Source: JBFKQC01 sp041627895 (GTDB lineage: Bacteria; Pseudomonadota; Alphaproteobacteria; Rhodobacterales; Rhodobacteraceae). Taken from it: a stretch of 8,365 nucleotides of DNA. The stretch spans positions 1 through 8,365 of the forward strand of contig JBFKQC010000108.1 of assembly GCA_041627895.1 (NCBI GenBank), given 5' to 3'. The position numbers were made by a program, and so were the translations under genes. The notes under the pieces were generated by a model. The model saw nothing but the letters and a program-made list of their open reading frames with translations. It was not told the origin of the DNA and did not search any database. The number at the start of each line of letters is the position of its first letter. Positions within the stretch are counted from its first letter, which is position 1. Below are positions 1 through 6,894 of this stretch, piece after piece.

Positions 1-802
1 AGTGCCCGAGGATCTGGCTCAGGAACAGCTTGGTCCGGTCGCTCTTCGGGTTCTTGAAGAACTCCTCGGGCTCGTTCTGCTCGACGATCTGGCCCTGGTC
101 CATGAAGATCACCCGGTTCGCCACCTGGCGGGCAAAGCCCATCTCGTGGGTGACGCACAGCATCGTCATGCCCTCTTCGGCCAGCTCGATCATCGTGTCG
201 AGCACTTCCTTGATCATCTCCGGGTCAAGCGCCGACGTGGGCTCGTCGAACAGCATGATCTGCGGCCGCATGCACAGGGACCGCGCGATCGCCACGCGCT
301 GCTGCTGCCCGCCGGACAACTGGCCGGGATACTTCATCGCCTGTTCCGGGATCTTGACCTTCTCGAGGAAATGCATCGCGGTTTCCTCGGCCTCCTTGCG
401 CGGCGTCTTGCGCACCCAGATCGGCGCCAGCGTGCAGTTTTCCAGGATCGTCAGGTGCGGGAACAGGTTGAAGTGCTGAAAGCACATGCCGACCTCGGCG
501 CGGATCTTGTCGATGTTCTTCAGGTCCGAGGTCAGTTCGGTATCGTTCACCAGGATGTGCCCGGCCTGGTGCTCTTCCAGCCGGTTGATGCAGCGGATCA
601 GCGTCGACTTGCCCGACCCCGAGGGCCCGCAGATCACGATCCGCTCGCCGCGATAGACCGTCAGGTTGATGTCGCGCAGCACGTGGAACGTGCCGTACCA
701 CTTGTTCATCTCGGTGATCTGGATCGCGACCTCGTCCGAGACCTGCATGTGGCTGCGGTCGATCTCGCGGTCGACCATGGTTTCGTGGCTGTGCTGAACC
801 AT
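1..802 (-). CDS. aapP: General L-amino acid ABC transporter, ATP-binding subunit AapP/BztD (stop codon beyond the window edge)
   Basis: This is the cytoplasmic ATPase that powers the AapJQMP amino acid importer. The 267 visible codons hold the full ABC signature set: Walker A GPSGSGKST at residues 59-67, Q-loop glutamine about 109 (CFQHFNLFPH), signature LSGGQ at 162-166, Walker B IMLFDEP at 182-188 and the switch histidine at 219 (VTHE). The C-terminal FLSQIL at 259-264 is the usual end of this subfamily, and the next codon starts with T, so only the stop is probably missing. The start is chosen because GGGAG (813-817) lies about 10 bases upstream; internal Met9 and Met20 lack such a site. 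The gene follows aapM after 15 bases, and its ribosome binding site abuts the aapM stop. Related polar amino acid ATPases (glutamine or arginine type) look similar; the neighbouring long permeases decide for Aap/Bzt. Confidence 0.95.
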   Translation of the reverse strand, partial: MVQHSHETMVDREIDRSHMQVSDEVAIQITEMNKWYGTFHVLRDINLTVYRGERIVICGPSGSGKSTLIRCINRLEEHQAGHILVNDTELTSDLKNIDKIRAEVGMCFQHFNLFPHLTILENCTLAPIWVRKTPRKEAEETAMHFLEKVKIPEQAMKYPGQLSGGQQQRVAIARSLCMRPQIMLFDEPTSALDPEMIKEVLDTMIELAEEGMTMLCVTHEMGFARQVANRVIFMDQGQIVEQNEPEEFFKNPKSDRTKLFLSQILGH

Positions 803-817
803 TTTGTCAGGTCTCCC

Positions 818-2122
818 TTAGCGATGGTCGGTCTGCAGCTTGCGCTCGAGGTACATCGAGTACCGCGACATCGAGAAGCAGAAGATGAAGAACAGGAACG
901 CGATGAACGCGAACAGCTCCCAGTAGATGTCGTTCCAGGCGGCATCGGCGCGGATCGCGTTGGACAGCCCCAGCGGGTCCAGAAGCCCGATGATCGAAAC
1001 CAGCGTGGTGTCCTTGAAGATGCCGATGAAGGTCGACACGATCCCCGGGATCGAGATTTTCAGCGCCTGCGGCATGATGATCAGCCGCTGCGACTGCCAG
1101 TAGTCCAGGCCGAGCGAATCGGCGCCCTCGTACTGGCCCTTGGGCAGCGCCGCCAGACCGCCGCGGATCACCTCGGCCATGTAGGCCGCGGCGAACAGCG
1201 TCACCATGATCATCACCCGCAGGATGATGTCGAAATCCGTGCCCGGCGGCATGAAGATGTTCAGCAGCGTCGAGGCCACGAACAGCAGCGTGATCAGCGG
1301 CACGCCGCGGATGAACTCGATGAAGCCCACGCACAGCGCCTTGACGATCAGCAGGTCCGACTGCCGCCCCAGCGCCAGCACGATGCCGATCGGCAGCGAA
1401 CAGCCGATGGCCACCACGCCGATCAGGATCGACAGCATGAAGCCGCCGAAGTTGCGGCTTTCGACCGGCTCCAGCGCCAGCGGGATCACGCTGCCCAGCG
1501 CGCCGGCGACGAGCCCCGCAAGGAACAGCCACCAGATCACCGTCGCCAGCACGGCGATGATGATCGCGGCCAGCCCGCCGGCGACCGGTTCCAGGTACTT
1601 GTGCACGAAATAGCCCACGGCAAAGCCGGCGGCGGCCGCAAGCGGCCCCCAGATCGTGCCGCCCCACATCAGCCAGGGCATCACGAAGGGATAGGCCGCC
1701 GAGACGTAAAGCAGCTTCGAGGGCACCTTGTCGGCGAACAGCACGGGTGCCAGCGCGACCAGCAGCAGCAGGAAGGCCAGGATCGGCCGCCAATAGAGAT
1801 AATCGGGATAGAAACCGAAGATCAGCTGCAGCCAGCGCTCGCGGATCACCGACCAGCACGCATGCCCGTGGGTGTCGCCCCAGGTCGCCGTCATCACCTC
1901 GCGGCATTCGTTCAGCGAATCCGCGACCCAGACCGACTGGAATATCCACGGGACCAGGCCCGACAGCACGTACCAGATGAAGGCCAGCGAAATCACGGTC
2001 AGAACCGAGTTGAACCAGTTCGAGAACAGGTTCGCGCGCATCCAGCCGAGGAAGCCCACCGAGGTCGCCGGCGGCGCCTGTTCCGGCAGCATTTCGGTGC
2101 GGACAAAGGATGTGTCTGCCAT
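818..2122 (-). CDS. aapM: General L-amino acid ABC transporter, permease AapM/BztC
   Basis: This is one of two inner-membrane permease subunits that form the amino acid channel with AapQ. It has 434 residues, much longer than ordinary His/Glu-type permeases (about 220-250), as is typical of AapM/BztC. After a polar N-terminus comes NLFSNWFNSVLT at 31-42, a family hallmark, then a first membrane segment (about 38-56). An extra block of hydrophobic segments follows (about 113-207) before the conserved transport domain (about 227-420). The coupling EAA loop that contacts the ATPase is at about 332-359 (EGADSLGLDYW, then MPQALKISIP). The start ATG lies one base after the aapQ stop, and GGAG in the last codons of aapQ serves as ribosome binding site, which points to translational coupling. 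The gene ends 15 bases before aapP. Assignment to M rather than Q rests on the N-terminal motif and gene order. Confidence 0.94.
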   Translation of the reverse strand: MADTSFVRTEMLPEQAPPATSVGFLGWMRANLFSNWFNSVLTVISLAFIWYVLSGLVPWIFQSVWVADSLNECREVMTATWGDTHGHACWSVIRERWLQLIFGFYPDYLYWRPILAFLLLLVALAPVLFADKVPSKLLYVSAAYPFVMPWLMWGGTIWGPLAAAAGFAVGYFVHKYLEPVAGGLAAIIIAVLATVIWWLFLAGLVAGALGSVIPLALEPVESRNFGGFMLSILIGVVAIGCSLPIGIVLALGRQSDLLIVKALCVGFIEFIRGVPLITLLFVASTLLNIFMPPGTDFDIILRVMIMVTLFAAAYMAEVIRGGLAALPKGQYEGADSLGLDYWQSQRLIIMPQALKISIPGIVSTFIGIFKDTTLVSIIGLLDPLGLSNAIRADAAWNDIYWELFAFIAFLFFIFCFSMSRYSMYLERKLQTDHR

Positions 2123-2123
2123 C

Positions 2124-3392
2124 TTACCGCTCCACCAGCTTCACTTTGTTGTTGTACCAGTTCATCACCGCCGAGATCAGCAGCGAGATCGTCAGGTAGA
2201 CGAGCATCAGAAGCAGCACGCATTCCAGCTCGCGCCCGGTCTGGTTCATCGTGATCCCGCCCAGCGTGCCGGTGATGTCCATGTATCCCACGGCGATCGC
2301 CAGCGACGAGTTCTTGGTGATGTTGAGATAGTTCGAGATCAGCGGCGGGATGATCACCCGCAGCGCCTGCGGCAGAACCACCAGCGACATGATCCGGTTC
2401 GGGCGCAGCCCCAGCGCGCCCGCGGCCTCGGTCTGGCCCTTGGATATCGCCAGGATGCCGCCGCGCACGATCTCGGCGATGAACGCCGCCGTGTAGAGGC
2501 TCAGCGCCAGCCACAGCGCGATCAGCGAATTCCGAAGATGCGTGCCGCCCTGAAAGTTGAACCCCTTCAGCGCGGGATAGCCCAGGTGAAAGCCCAGCGC
2601 GATCAGCAAAGCGCCGGTCGGGATCACCAGAATGCCGAGGTTCACGTGCCAGGTGGTCGGCCGGTCGCCGGTGGCCTCCTGGATCTTGTTGGCGCGCGCC
2701 GTGACACGGCGGATCGCGAAGATGCTGGCACCGAGGACGACGAGAAACGCGATCAGGTCCAGCGAGATGTCGAACCTCAGGCTGGCCTCGCCGAACAGGT
2801 GGATGTCGCCCAGGCTGCGCGAGAACAAAGGCTCGGGAATGTAGATGCCGCGGTTGGTGATCGCGACGGCTTCGTTCAGCAGCATCGAGGCCGTCGCGTC
2901 GTCGCCGCGAAAGGCGCGCGGGGCGGGCAGGCTCTCGATCAGGATCGCCAGAACCAGCACGATCCACAGCAGCACCGGCACGTTGCGGAACATCTCGACA
3001 TAGACTGTCATGATTCGCGCGACCAGCCAGTTCCGCGAAAGCCGCAGCACCCCGATCAGAACGCCGAGAACCGTCGCCGTCACACAGCCCAGCACCGCGA
3101 CGACCAGCGTGTTGAGCAGCCCGATGAACGAGGCGCGCAGGTGCGTGTCGCGGCTGTTGTAGTCCAGCAGGCGCTGGTTGATGTCATAGCTCGCCGGTTC
3201 GGAAAAGAAGCCGAAGTCGATCGGCTTGCCGAGCGTGGCGAGGTTCACCAGCGTGTTGTTGATCAGCCAGGCGGCGAGCAGCATGAAGCCCATGAGCGCG
3301 ACACACTGGATGGTCAGCGACCGGTACCGCGTGTCGTAGATGAGCATGCTCAGCCGAAACGACTCCTTCGGAGGATCGGTGAGTGTCGTCAT
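2124..3392 (-). CDS. aapQ: General L-amino acid ABC transporter, permease AapQ/BztB
   Basis: This is the first permease of the amino acid importer and partner of AapM. It has 422 residues. The layout fits AapQ: a cytoplasmic N-terminus, one membrane segment (about 28-45), a periplasmic stretch rich in Tyr/Asp/Asn, and segments at about 92-118 and 137-152. A long polar insertion (about 155-210) and further segments (about 212-227, 252-272, 290-308, 392-412) follow. The motif YVEMFRNVPVLLWI at 131-144 is the usual start of the permease core. The EAA loop is at about 322-349 (EAAGALGLRPNR, then LPQALRVIIPP). The start ATG is preceded by AGGGA about 10 bases upstream. The 133-base gap to aapJ contains a terminator, so aapQ is probably expressed by read-through at a lower level than the binding protein. 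It runs into aapM with a single spacer base. Confidence 0.94.
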   Translation of the reverse strand: MTTLTDPPKESFRLSMLIYDTRYRSLTIQCVALMGFMLLAAWLINNTLVNLATLGKPIDFGFFSEPASYDINQRLLDYNSRDTHLRASFIGLLNTLVVAVLGCVTATVLGVLIGVLRLSRNWLVARIMTVYVEMFRNVPVLLWIVLVLAILIESLPAPRAFRGDDATASMLLNEAVAITNRGIYIPEPLFSRSLGDIHLFGEASLRFDISLDLIAFLVVLGASIFAIRRVTARANKIQEATGDRPTTWHVNLGILVIPTGALLIALGFHLGYPALKGFNFQGGTHLRNSLIALWLALSLYTAAFIAEIVRGGILAISKGQTEAAGALGLRPNRIMSLVVLPQALRVIIPPLISNYLNITKNSSLAIAVGYMDITGTLGGITMNQTGRELECVLLLMLVYLTISLLISAVMNWYNNKVKLVER

Positions 3393-3399
3393 TCGGGGC

Positions 3400-3470
3400 G
3401 TCCCTGTTGTCTTTTCCCGGGTAATCTTGGGCCAGACGCTTACGGCGCGTCAATCTTCCCGGGTTTATTT
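3400..3470 (-). other. Structured intercistronic leader upstream of aapQ
   Basis: Between the aapJ terminator and aapQ, two copies of TTCCCGGGT (plus-strand sense) are centred on the CCCGGG cores at 3416-3421 and 3458-3463. Because CCCGGG is self-complementary, the two copies can pair with each other in the transcript. Between them GACGC (3435-3439) and GCGTC (3447-3451) form a small inner stem. The hexamer AAGATT also occurs twice on the coding strand, just inside each CCCGGG. The arrangement is seen directly. A role in mRNA stability or in aapQ translation is inference. Confidence 0.35.
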
Positions 3471-3480
3471 GGATCGGCAG

Positions 3481-3510
3481 AAAGGAAAAGGGCGCGGATT
3501 GACCGCGCCC
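3481..3510 (-). terminator. Rho-independent-type terminator between aapJ and aapQ
   Basis: Reading the minus strand, a perfect 8-bp GC-rich stem (GGGCGCGG paired with CCGCGCCC, at 3503-3510 and 3490-3497) with a 5-base loop begins 15 bases after the aapJ stop. It is followed directly by TTTTCCTTT. This is the classic stem plus U-tract. Placed inside the operon after the binding-protein gene, it probably lets only part of transcription continue into aapQMP, a common way to make periplasmic binding protein in excess. Confidence 0.85.
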
Positions 3511-3525
3511 TGTCCCGTCACCTGC

Positions 3526-4545
3526 TTACCGGAACGGCGGCGAGTAGATCAGGCCGCCATTGATCCATTGCGCGTTAAGCCCGCGCGCCAGGCCGATCGG
3601 GGTCTTCTCGCCGATGTTCTTTTCGAACAGCTCGCCATAGTTGCCGCCGGCCGAGATCGCACCGACCGCCCAGTCGGCGCTGAGGCCCAGCATCTCGCCG
3701 AGGTTGCCCTCGGTGCCGAGCAGGCGGTTGATCTCCGGATTGTCGACCGGCCCGGCGGCCAGTTCGGCGACGTTGGCCGAGGTCACGCCGTACTCTTCGG
3801 CGGTGATCAGCGCGTTCAGAGTCCAGCGCACGATGTCGCCCCACTGGTCGTCGCCGTGGCGCACCAGCGGCCCGAGCGGCTCTTTCGAGATGATCTCGGG
3901 CAGGATGATGTGGTTGGCCGGGTTCTCGAAGGCGGCGCGGGTCGCGGCAAGGCCGGACGCGTCCGTGGTGTAGACGTCGCAGGCACCGGCAAGGTACTGC
4001 TGCTGCGCCTCGGCGTTGGTCTCGATCGGCACCGGCTCGTAGCTGATGTTGTTGTTGCGGAAGAAGTCCGCCAGGTTCAGCTCGGTGGTGGTGCCGGTCT
4101 GGATGCAGACCGTGGCGCCGTCCAGTTCCTTGGCCGAGCTCACGCCCAGCTCTTTCGGAACCATGAAGCCCTGGCCGTCGTAGTAGTTCACGCCGACGAA
4201 GGTGAACTTGAGGTCCACATCGCGCGAGAAGGTCCAGGTGGTGTTCCGGGCCAGCATGTCGACTTCGCCCGAGGCAAGCGCGGTAAAGCGGGTCTTGCCG
4301 GTGGTGGGCACGAATTCGACGGCCATCGGGTCGCCGAGAACCGCAGCGGCCACGGCGCGGCACACGCCGACGTCGAAGCCATCCCAGTTGCCATTCGCGT
4401 CAGGCGCGGCGAAGCCCACCAGCCCGGTGGTCACGCCGCAGTTCAGCTTGCCGCGAGCCTTGATGTCGTCCACCGTGGCCGCGTGCGCGGCGCCGGCTGC
4501 GAGTCCGGCAACGGTGAGCGCGCCAAGAATTACGGATTTTTTCAT
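3526..4545 (-). CDS. aapJ: General L-amino acid ABC transporter, periplasmic substrate-binding protein AapJ/BztA
   Basis: This protein captures L-amino acids in the periplasm and delivers them to AapQM. It has 339 residues, the usual length for AapJ/BztA. The signal peptide is clear: MKK, a hydrophobic core (VILGALTVAGLAAGAA) and an AHA cleavage motif, giving a mature protein from about Ala23. The family 3 solute-binding domain follows. GFDVGVCRAVA at 56-66 matches its N-lobe signature, and LARNTTWTFSRD at 98-109 lies in the ligand-binding region typical of the amino-acid-binding branch. The C-terminus, with RGLNAQWINGGLIYSPPFR, is characteristic of AapJ/BztA. The start is supported by AGGAAGAGG (4552-4560), six bases upstream. 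It is the first gene of the transporter operon, with its own 206-base upstream region, and is followed by a terminator. Specificity is probably broad (Glu, Gln, Asp, Asn and others) by family, but cannot be read from sequence alone. Confidence 0.96.
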   Translation of the reverse strand: MKKSVILGALTVAGLAAGAAHAATVDDIKARGKLNCGVTTGLVGFAAPDANGNWDGFDVGVCRAVAAAVLGDPMAVEFVPTTGKTRFTALASGEVDMLARNTTWTFSRDVDLKFTFVGVNYYDGQGFMVPKELGVSSAKELDGATVCIQTGTTTELNLADFFRNNNISYEPVPIETNAEAQQQYLAGACDVYTTDASGLAATRAAFENPANHIILPEIISKEPLGPLVRHGDDQWGDIVRWTLNALITAEEYGVTSANVAELAAGPVDNPEINRLLGTEGNLGEMLGLSADWAVGAISAGGNYGELFEKNIGEKTPIGLARGLNAQWINGGLIYSPPFR

Positions 4546-4551
4546 GGATTA

Positions 4552-4560
4552 CCTCTTCCT
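4552..4560 (-). promoter_or_regulatory. Strong ribosome binding site of aapJ
   Basis: The coding strand reads AGGAAGAGG, purine-rich and close to the Shine-Dalgarno consensus, six bases before the aapJ ATG. It fixes the start codon, and this start also gives a normal signal peptide. Confidence 0.8.
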
Positions 4561-4613
4561 GGTTTGCCGCCAGAGTGGTCCGGCGGGTCCCCCGACCTCC
4601 CAGCCGGGTTGCG

Positions 4614-4676
4614 ATTATGTGAGAGCATTTTCCCCCAGCACGCGAGAGTGTGGGCGAAAGCGACGGAAAAGGTCAA
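4614..4676 (-). promoter_or_regulatory. Candidate sigma-70-type promoter elements for the aapJ operon
   Basis: Two weak possibilities are visible on the minus strand. One is TTGACC (4671-4676, five of six matches to the -35 consensus) with CACACT 18 bases further on (4647-4652, three of six matches to the -10). The other is CATAAT (4614-4619, five of six matches to the -10) with only GTGCTG or CGTGCT at the -35 position. Either would give a 5' leader of roughly 60-95 bases. I found no good sigma-54 (-24/-12) match. A promoter is expected somewhere here, because the transporter is functionally distinct from the upstream genes, but the exact element is uncertain. Confidence 0.3.
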
Positions 4677-4690
4677 GGCTGCTCTAACGG

Positions 4691-4703
4691 AAACGTAACG
4701 TTT
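4691..4703. promoter_or_regulatory. Perfect 13-bp dyad, possible operator upstream of aapJ
   Basis: AAACGT-A-ACGTTT is a perfect palindrome around a single central base. It ends 14 bases upstream of the TTGACC candidate -35 box and about 145 bases upstream of the aapJ start. That position suits a transcription factor binding site for nitrogen or amino acid regulation. I do not recognise the site as that of a particular regulator; it does not resemble the NtrC half-site TGCACC. The A/T-rich dyad stands out in this GC-rich setting. Confidence 0.35.
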
Positions 4704-4708
4704 TTTCA

Positions 4709-4730
4709 CCGGAAACAAGGGGTTTTCCGG
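4709..4730. other. Inverted repeat between the ATP12 gene and aapJ
   Basis: CCGGAAA (4709-4715) and TTTCCGG (4724-4730) form a 7-bp stem with an 8-base loop, 21 bases after the ATP12-gene stop on the minus strand. On that strand it is followed by TGAAAAAA rather than a T-run, so it lacks the U-tract of an intrinsic terminator. It may protect the 3' end of the upstream mRNA, act as a weak or Rho-assisted end, or be a protein-binding dyad. Confidence 0.35.
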
Positions 4731-4751
4731 CCTGCTCCCGACGAGTGCGGA

Positions 4752-5468
4752 TCACGGCCTTTCCCGAGCAAGGCGCAGGAACCGCGCGGCATCCAGAAAG
4801 CCGCGGCGCCGGTTCCCGGCTTCGGCCGCCGCCTCGTCGTCCTCGCCCCATTGCTCGACCTGCCAATCCTCGTCGATTCGCGAGCGATCCCAGAGCGTTT
4901 CGACCGGCAGCACCGCCTCGGATGCGGCCAGCCCGATCACCAGCGAGCCGGACAGCGACACCAGGTCGTGCAGCGCCGTCAGCTCGAACGGATCGAGCGC
5001 GCGGACCGGCGCGGCCAGCGCGTCCAGCGCGGCCCGCGGTTGCGGCTGGTGAATGACGCCCTGGACCGGGATCAGCCGCGCGCCAAAGGTGTCGGCCGCC
5101 CAGTCCAGCAGAGGGTCCCAGGCCGCCGCCTGACGCCCGACCAGCGCCTCGGGCGCCGCCGCGCGATAGCAGGTCAGGTCGCTGTCGCCATAGGCGGCGA
5201 TCATCCCGGCCACCTCGTCGAACTGCACGCTGACCTTGTCGATCGCCGCATTCGCGGCCCGCGTCACCGGCATCGCGCGCGGGTCGACCGCGCCCGCCTG
5301 CGCCTGCCACTCGTCGGCGATGGCGCGGGCCAGTGCGCCCGTCGGCACCATCAGCCGCGCCTTGGCCGGCGTGCGCACCGGGCGGCCGTCCAGTTCCACC
5401 GCGAACCCGCCCCCGGAGGCAACCGCGCGGGCCTCGGTCCAGAACCGGCGCATCTTCCATGCGGTCAT
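4752..5468 (-). CDS. ATP12-family F1-ATPase assembly chaperone
   Basis: ATP12 proteins bind the F1 alpha subunit and help assemble the catalytic head of ATP synthase. They are known from mitochondria and alphaproteobacteria. The 238-residue protein matches the bacterial length. It has MRRFWTEA near the N-terminus, VELDGRPVRTPA at 24-35, ADEWQAQ at 51-57, RAANAAIDKV at 70-79, YGDSDLTCYRA at 93-103, WDPLLDWAADTFGA at 117-130, SLVIGLA at 175-181 and the acidic EDWQVEQWGEDDEA at 200-213, the conserved C-terminal motif. There is no signal peptide, so it is cytoplasmic. The ATG is chosen because GAGGAGG (5473-5479) sits four bases upstream. It overlaps the stop of the pseudouridine synthase gene as ATGA, which implies coupled translation. 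No ATP synthase genes are in view; the neighbours are unrelated housekeeping genes. Confidence 0.93.
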   Translation of the reverse strand: MTAWKMRRFWTEARAVASGGGFAVELDGRPVRTPAKARLMVPTGALARAIADEWQAQAGAVDPRAMPVTRAANAAIDKVSVQFDEVAGMIAAYGDSDLTCYRAAAPEALVGRQAAAWDPLLDWAADTFGARLIPVQGVIHQPQPRAALDALAAPVRALDPFELTALHDLVSLSGSLVIGLAASEAVLPVETLWDRSRIDEDWQVEQWGEDDEAAAEAGNRRRGFLDAARFLRLARERP

Positions 5469-6517
5469 GGCGCCTCCTCGAACGGGTCGGCGGGCACGTC
5501 CTCGGCACGCCAGTCGAACGCGGCCCAGGTGCGCGCCATGTGCTCGGGCAGCGGCGCCGCAAAGGTCATCCGGTGGCCGGTGACCGGGTGCTCGATCCGC
5601 AGCGTCCGGGCGTGCAGGTGCAGCTTGCGGCTGATCTCGCCGCCCAGCTGCGCGCCCCAGCCGTCGCCCCGGTTTTCCTGGCCGGAACCGCCATATTTGC
5701 CGTCGCCGATGATCGGATGCCCGATCTCGGCCATATGCGCGCGCAACTGGTGCGTCCGCCCCGTCACCGGCACCAGCGCCACCCAGGCGGCGCGCCTGCC
5801 AAGCGCCGCGAGAACCGCGTAATCCGTGGTCGCCCGCTTGGCGCCCGGGGTCGCGTCGACCCGGTCGGGATGCACGCACAGCATCTTCTCGCCCTCGCCG
5901 CGGGCGCCGTGCCCGGGCGCCTTGACCAGCCCGTAGCGCACCGTGCCCATCGCCGGTTCCGGCGTGCCCGCGACCGCGGCCCAGTAGATCTTGCGCGTCT
6001 CGCGCGCCCGGAAGGCACGGGTCAGCGCGCCCGCCACCCTCTGCGTGCGGGCCAGCAGCAGCACGCCCGACGTGTCCTTGTCCAGCCGGTGCACCAGGCG
6101 GGGCTTTTCGTCACGTCCGAAGCGCAGCGCCTCGGCCAGCCCGTCGACGTGCCGGGTCTGCCTGCTGCCGCCCTGGGTCGGCAGGCCCGGCGGCTTGTTC
6201 AGCGCGATGATGTGGTCGTCGCGGAACAGAACCGCGGCCCGGATCATCGCCGCATCCGCCTCGGATACCGCGGCGCGGGGCCGGGTTTCGCCGCCCGCCG
6301 CCGGGCCGGCCGCGGGCAAGGGCGGCACCCGCACCTGCTGGCCCGGCGCGACCCGGGTCGCCGCCTTCACCCTGCCGCCGTCGACCCGGATCTCGCCCTT
6401 GCGGCACAACTTCTCGATCCGCCCTTGGCCGACATGCGGAAAATGCCGCCGGAACCAGCGATCCAGCCGCTGCTCGGCCTCGTCCGGCCCGACGGTCAGC
6501 ACCTGCACCCCGGTCAT
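5465..6517 (-). CDS. rluC: RluA/RluC-family 23S rRNA pseudouridine synthase
   Basis: The enzyme converts specific uridines to pseudouridine, probably in 23S rRNA. The 350-residue protein has an N-terminal S4 RNA-binding domain (about 14-66, with LCRKGEIRVDGGRVKAATRV at 37-56). A low-complexity Pro/Ala/Gly linker (about 66-90) leads to the catalytic domain. The catalytic aspartate is Asp146 in HRLDKDTSG (143-151). Other family motifs are NKPPGLPTQGG at 107-117 and GRTHQLRAHM at 253-262. The S4 domain fits the RluC/RluD group rather than RluA. Target positions cannot be read from sequence, so the symbol is a family-level guess. The start ATG overlaps the crcB stop as ATGA without a good ribosome binding site, so translation probably depends on crcB. 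The stop overlaps the ATP12 start in the same way. Confidence 0.92.
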   Translation of the reverse strand: MTGVQVLTVGPDEAEQRLDRWFRRHFPHVGQGRIEKLCRKGEIRVDGGRVKAATRVAPGQQVRVPPLPAAGPAAGGETRPRAAVSEADAAMIRAAVLFRDDHIIALNKPPGLPTQGGSRQTRHVDGLAEALRFGRDEKPRLVHRLDKDTSGVLLLARTQRVAGALTRAFRARETRKIYWAAVAGTPEPAMGTVRYGLVKAPGHGARGEGEKMLCVHPDRVDATPGAKRATTDYAVLAALGRRAAWVALVPVTGRTHQLRAHMAEIGHPIIGDGKYGGSGQENRGDGWGAQLGGEISRKLHLHARTLRIEHPVTGHRMTFAAPLPEHMARTWAAFDWRAEDVPADPFEEAP

Positions 6518-6894
6518 GCGTATAGAGCCCGCGCAAGCAGCACGCCGGCCAGGATGCCACCCAGCGTCAGCGCCAGCGTGCCGGCGACATAGGCCGCGGC
6601 GGCGCCCGCCTGGCCGCGCTCGTACAGCGTCAGCGCATCCAGCGAGAACGCCGAGAACGTGGTGAACCCGCCCAGAACCCCGGTCATCAGGAAATGGGCA
6701 TATTTCGTGCTGCCCATCTTGTGCGCCATGACCACCACCATGACCCCCATCAGCGCCGATCCCACGGCATTGACGATCAGCGTCCCCCAGGGAAAGCCAT
6801 GGCCCATCACCCGCACCGCCGCCACCCCCGTGAGATACCGGGCCGAGGCGCCGAGCGCGCCGCCGAGGGCTACCTGCAACAGCGTCGAGAACAT
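6514..6894 (-). CDS. crcB: CrcB/Fluc fluoride ion channel
   Basis: This is a small dual-topology membrane channel that releases toxic fluoride from the cytoplasm. It has 126 residues, normal for the family, and four hydrophobic segments (about 3-22, 34-57, 67-88, 98-123). Diagnostic motifs are GGALGASARY at 11-20, GTLIVN at 37-42 with the pore asparagine Asn42, and the channel signature GVLGGFTTFSAF at 72-83 with phenylalanines that line the pore (Phe80, Phe83). The start ATG begins 30 bases after the rarA stop; only a weak purine stretch precedes it. The stop overlaps the rluC start as ATGA. I see no fluoride riboswitch upstream, so expression seems to follow the housekeeping operon rather than fluoride. 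This is a single-gene CrcB; no second paralog is adjacent. Confidence 0.95.
   Translation of the reverse strand: MFSTLLQVALGGALGASARYLTGVAAVRVMGHGFPWGTLIVNAVGSALMGVMVVVMAHKMGSTKYAHFLMTGVLGGFTTFSAFSLDALTLYERGQAGAAAAYVAGTLALTLGGILAGVLLARALYA

Noticed and set aside
2..2254. A 750-codon open frame on the plus strand, opposite aapP, aapM and the end of aapQ
   Set aside because: It is antisense to three clearly recognised transporter genes. Its product is rich in Arg, Gln, His and Asp, with the low-complexity look of high-GC antisense frames, and shows no domain.
1872..3563. A 563-codon plus-strand open frame opposite aapQ
   Set aside because: Same antisense artefact: Arg/Gln/Asp-rich, no recognisable fold, overlapping well-supported genes on the other strand.
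3340..4698. A 452-codon plus-strand open frame opposite aapJ
   Set aside because: It is antisense to the binding-protein gene and crosses both intergenic regions, with no start signal and no domain.
4546..4751. NtrC sites and a sigma-54 promoter upstream of aapJ
   Set aside because: I searched the minus strand for GG-N10-GC in a proper -24/-12 context and for TGCACC half-site pairs; none was convincing.
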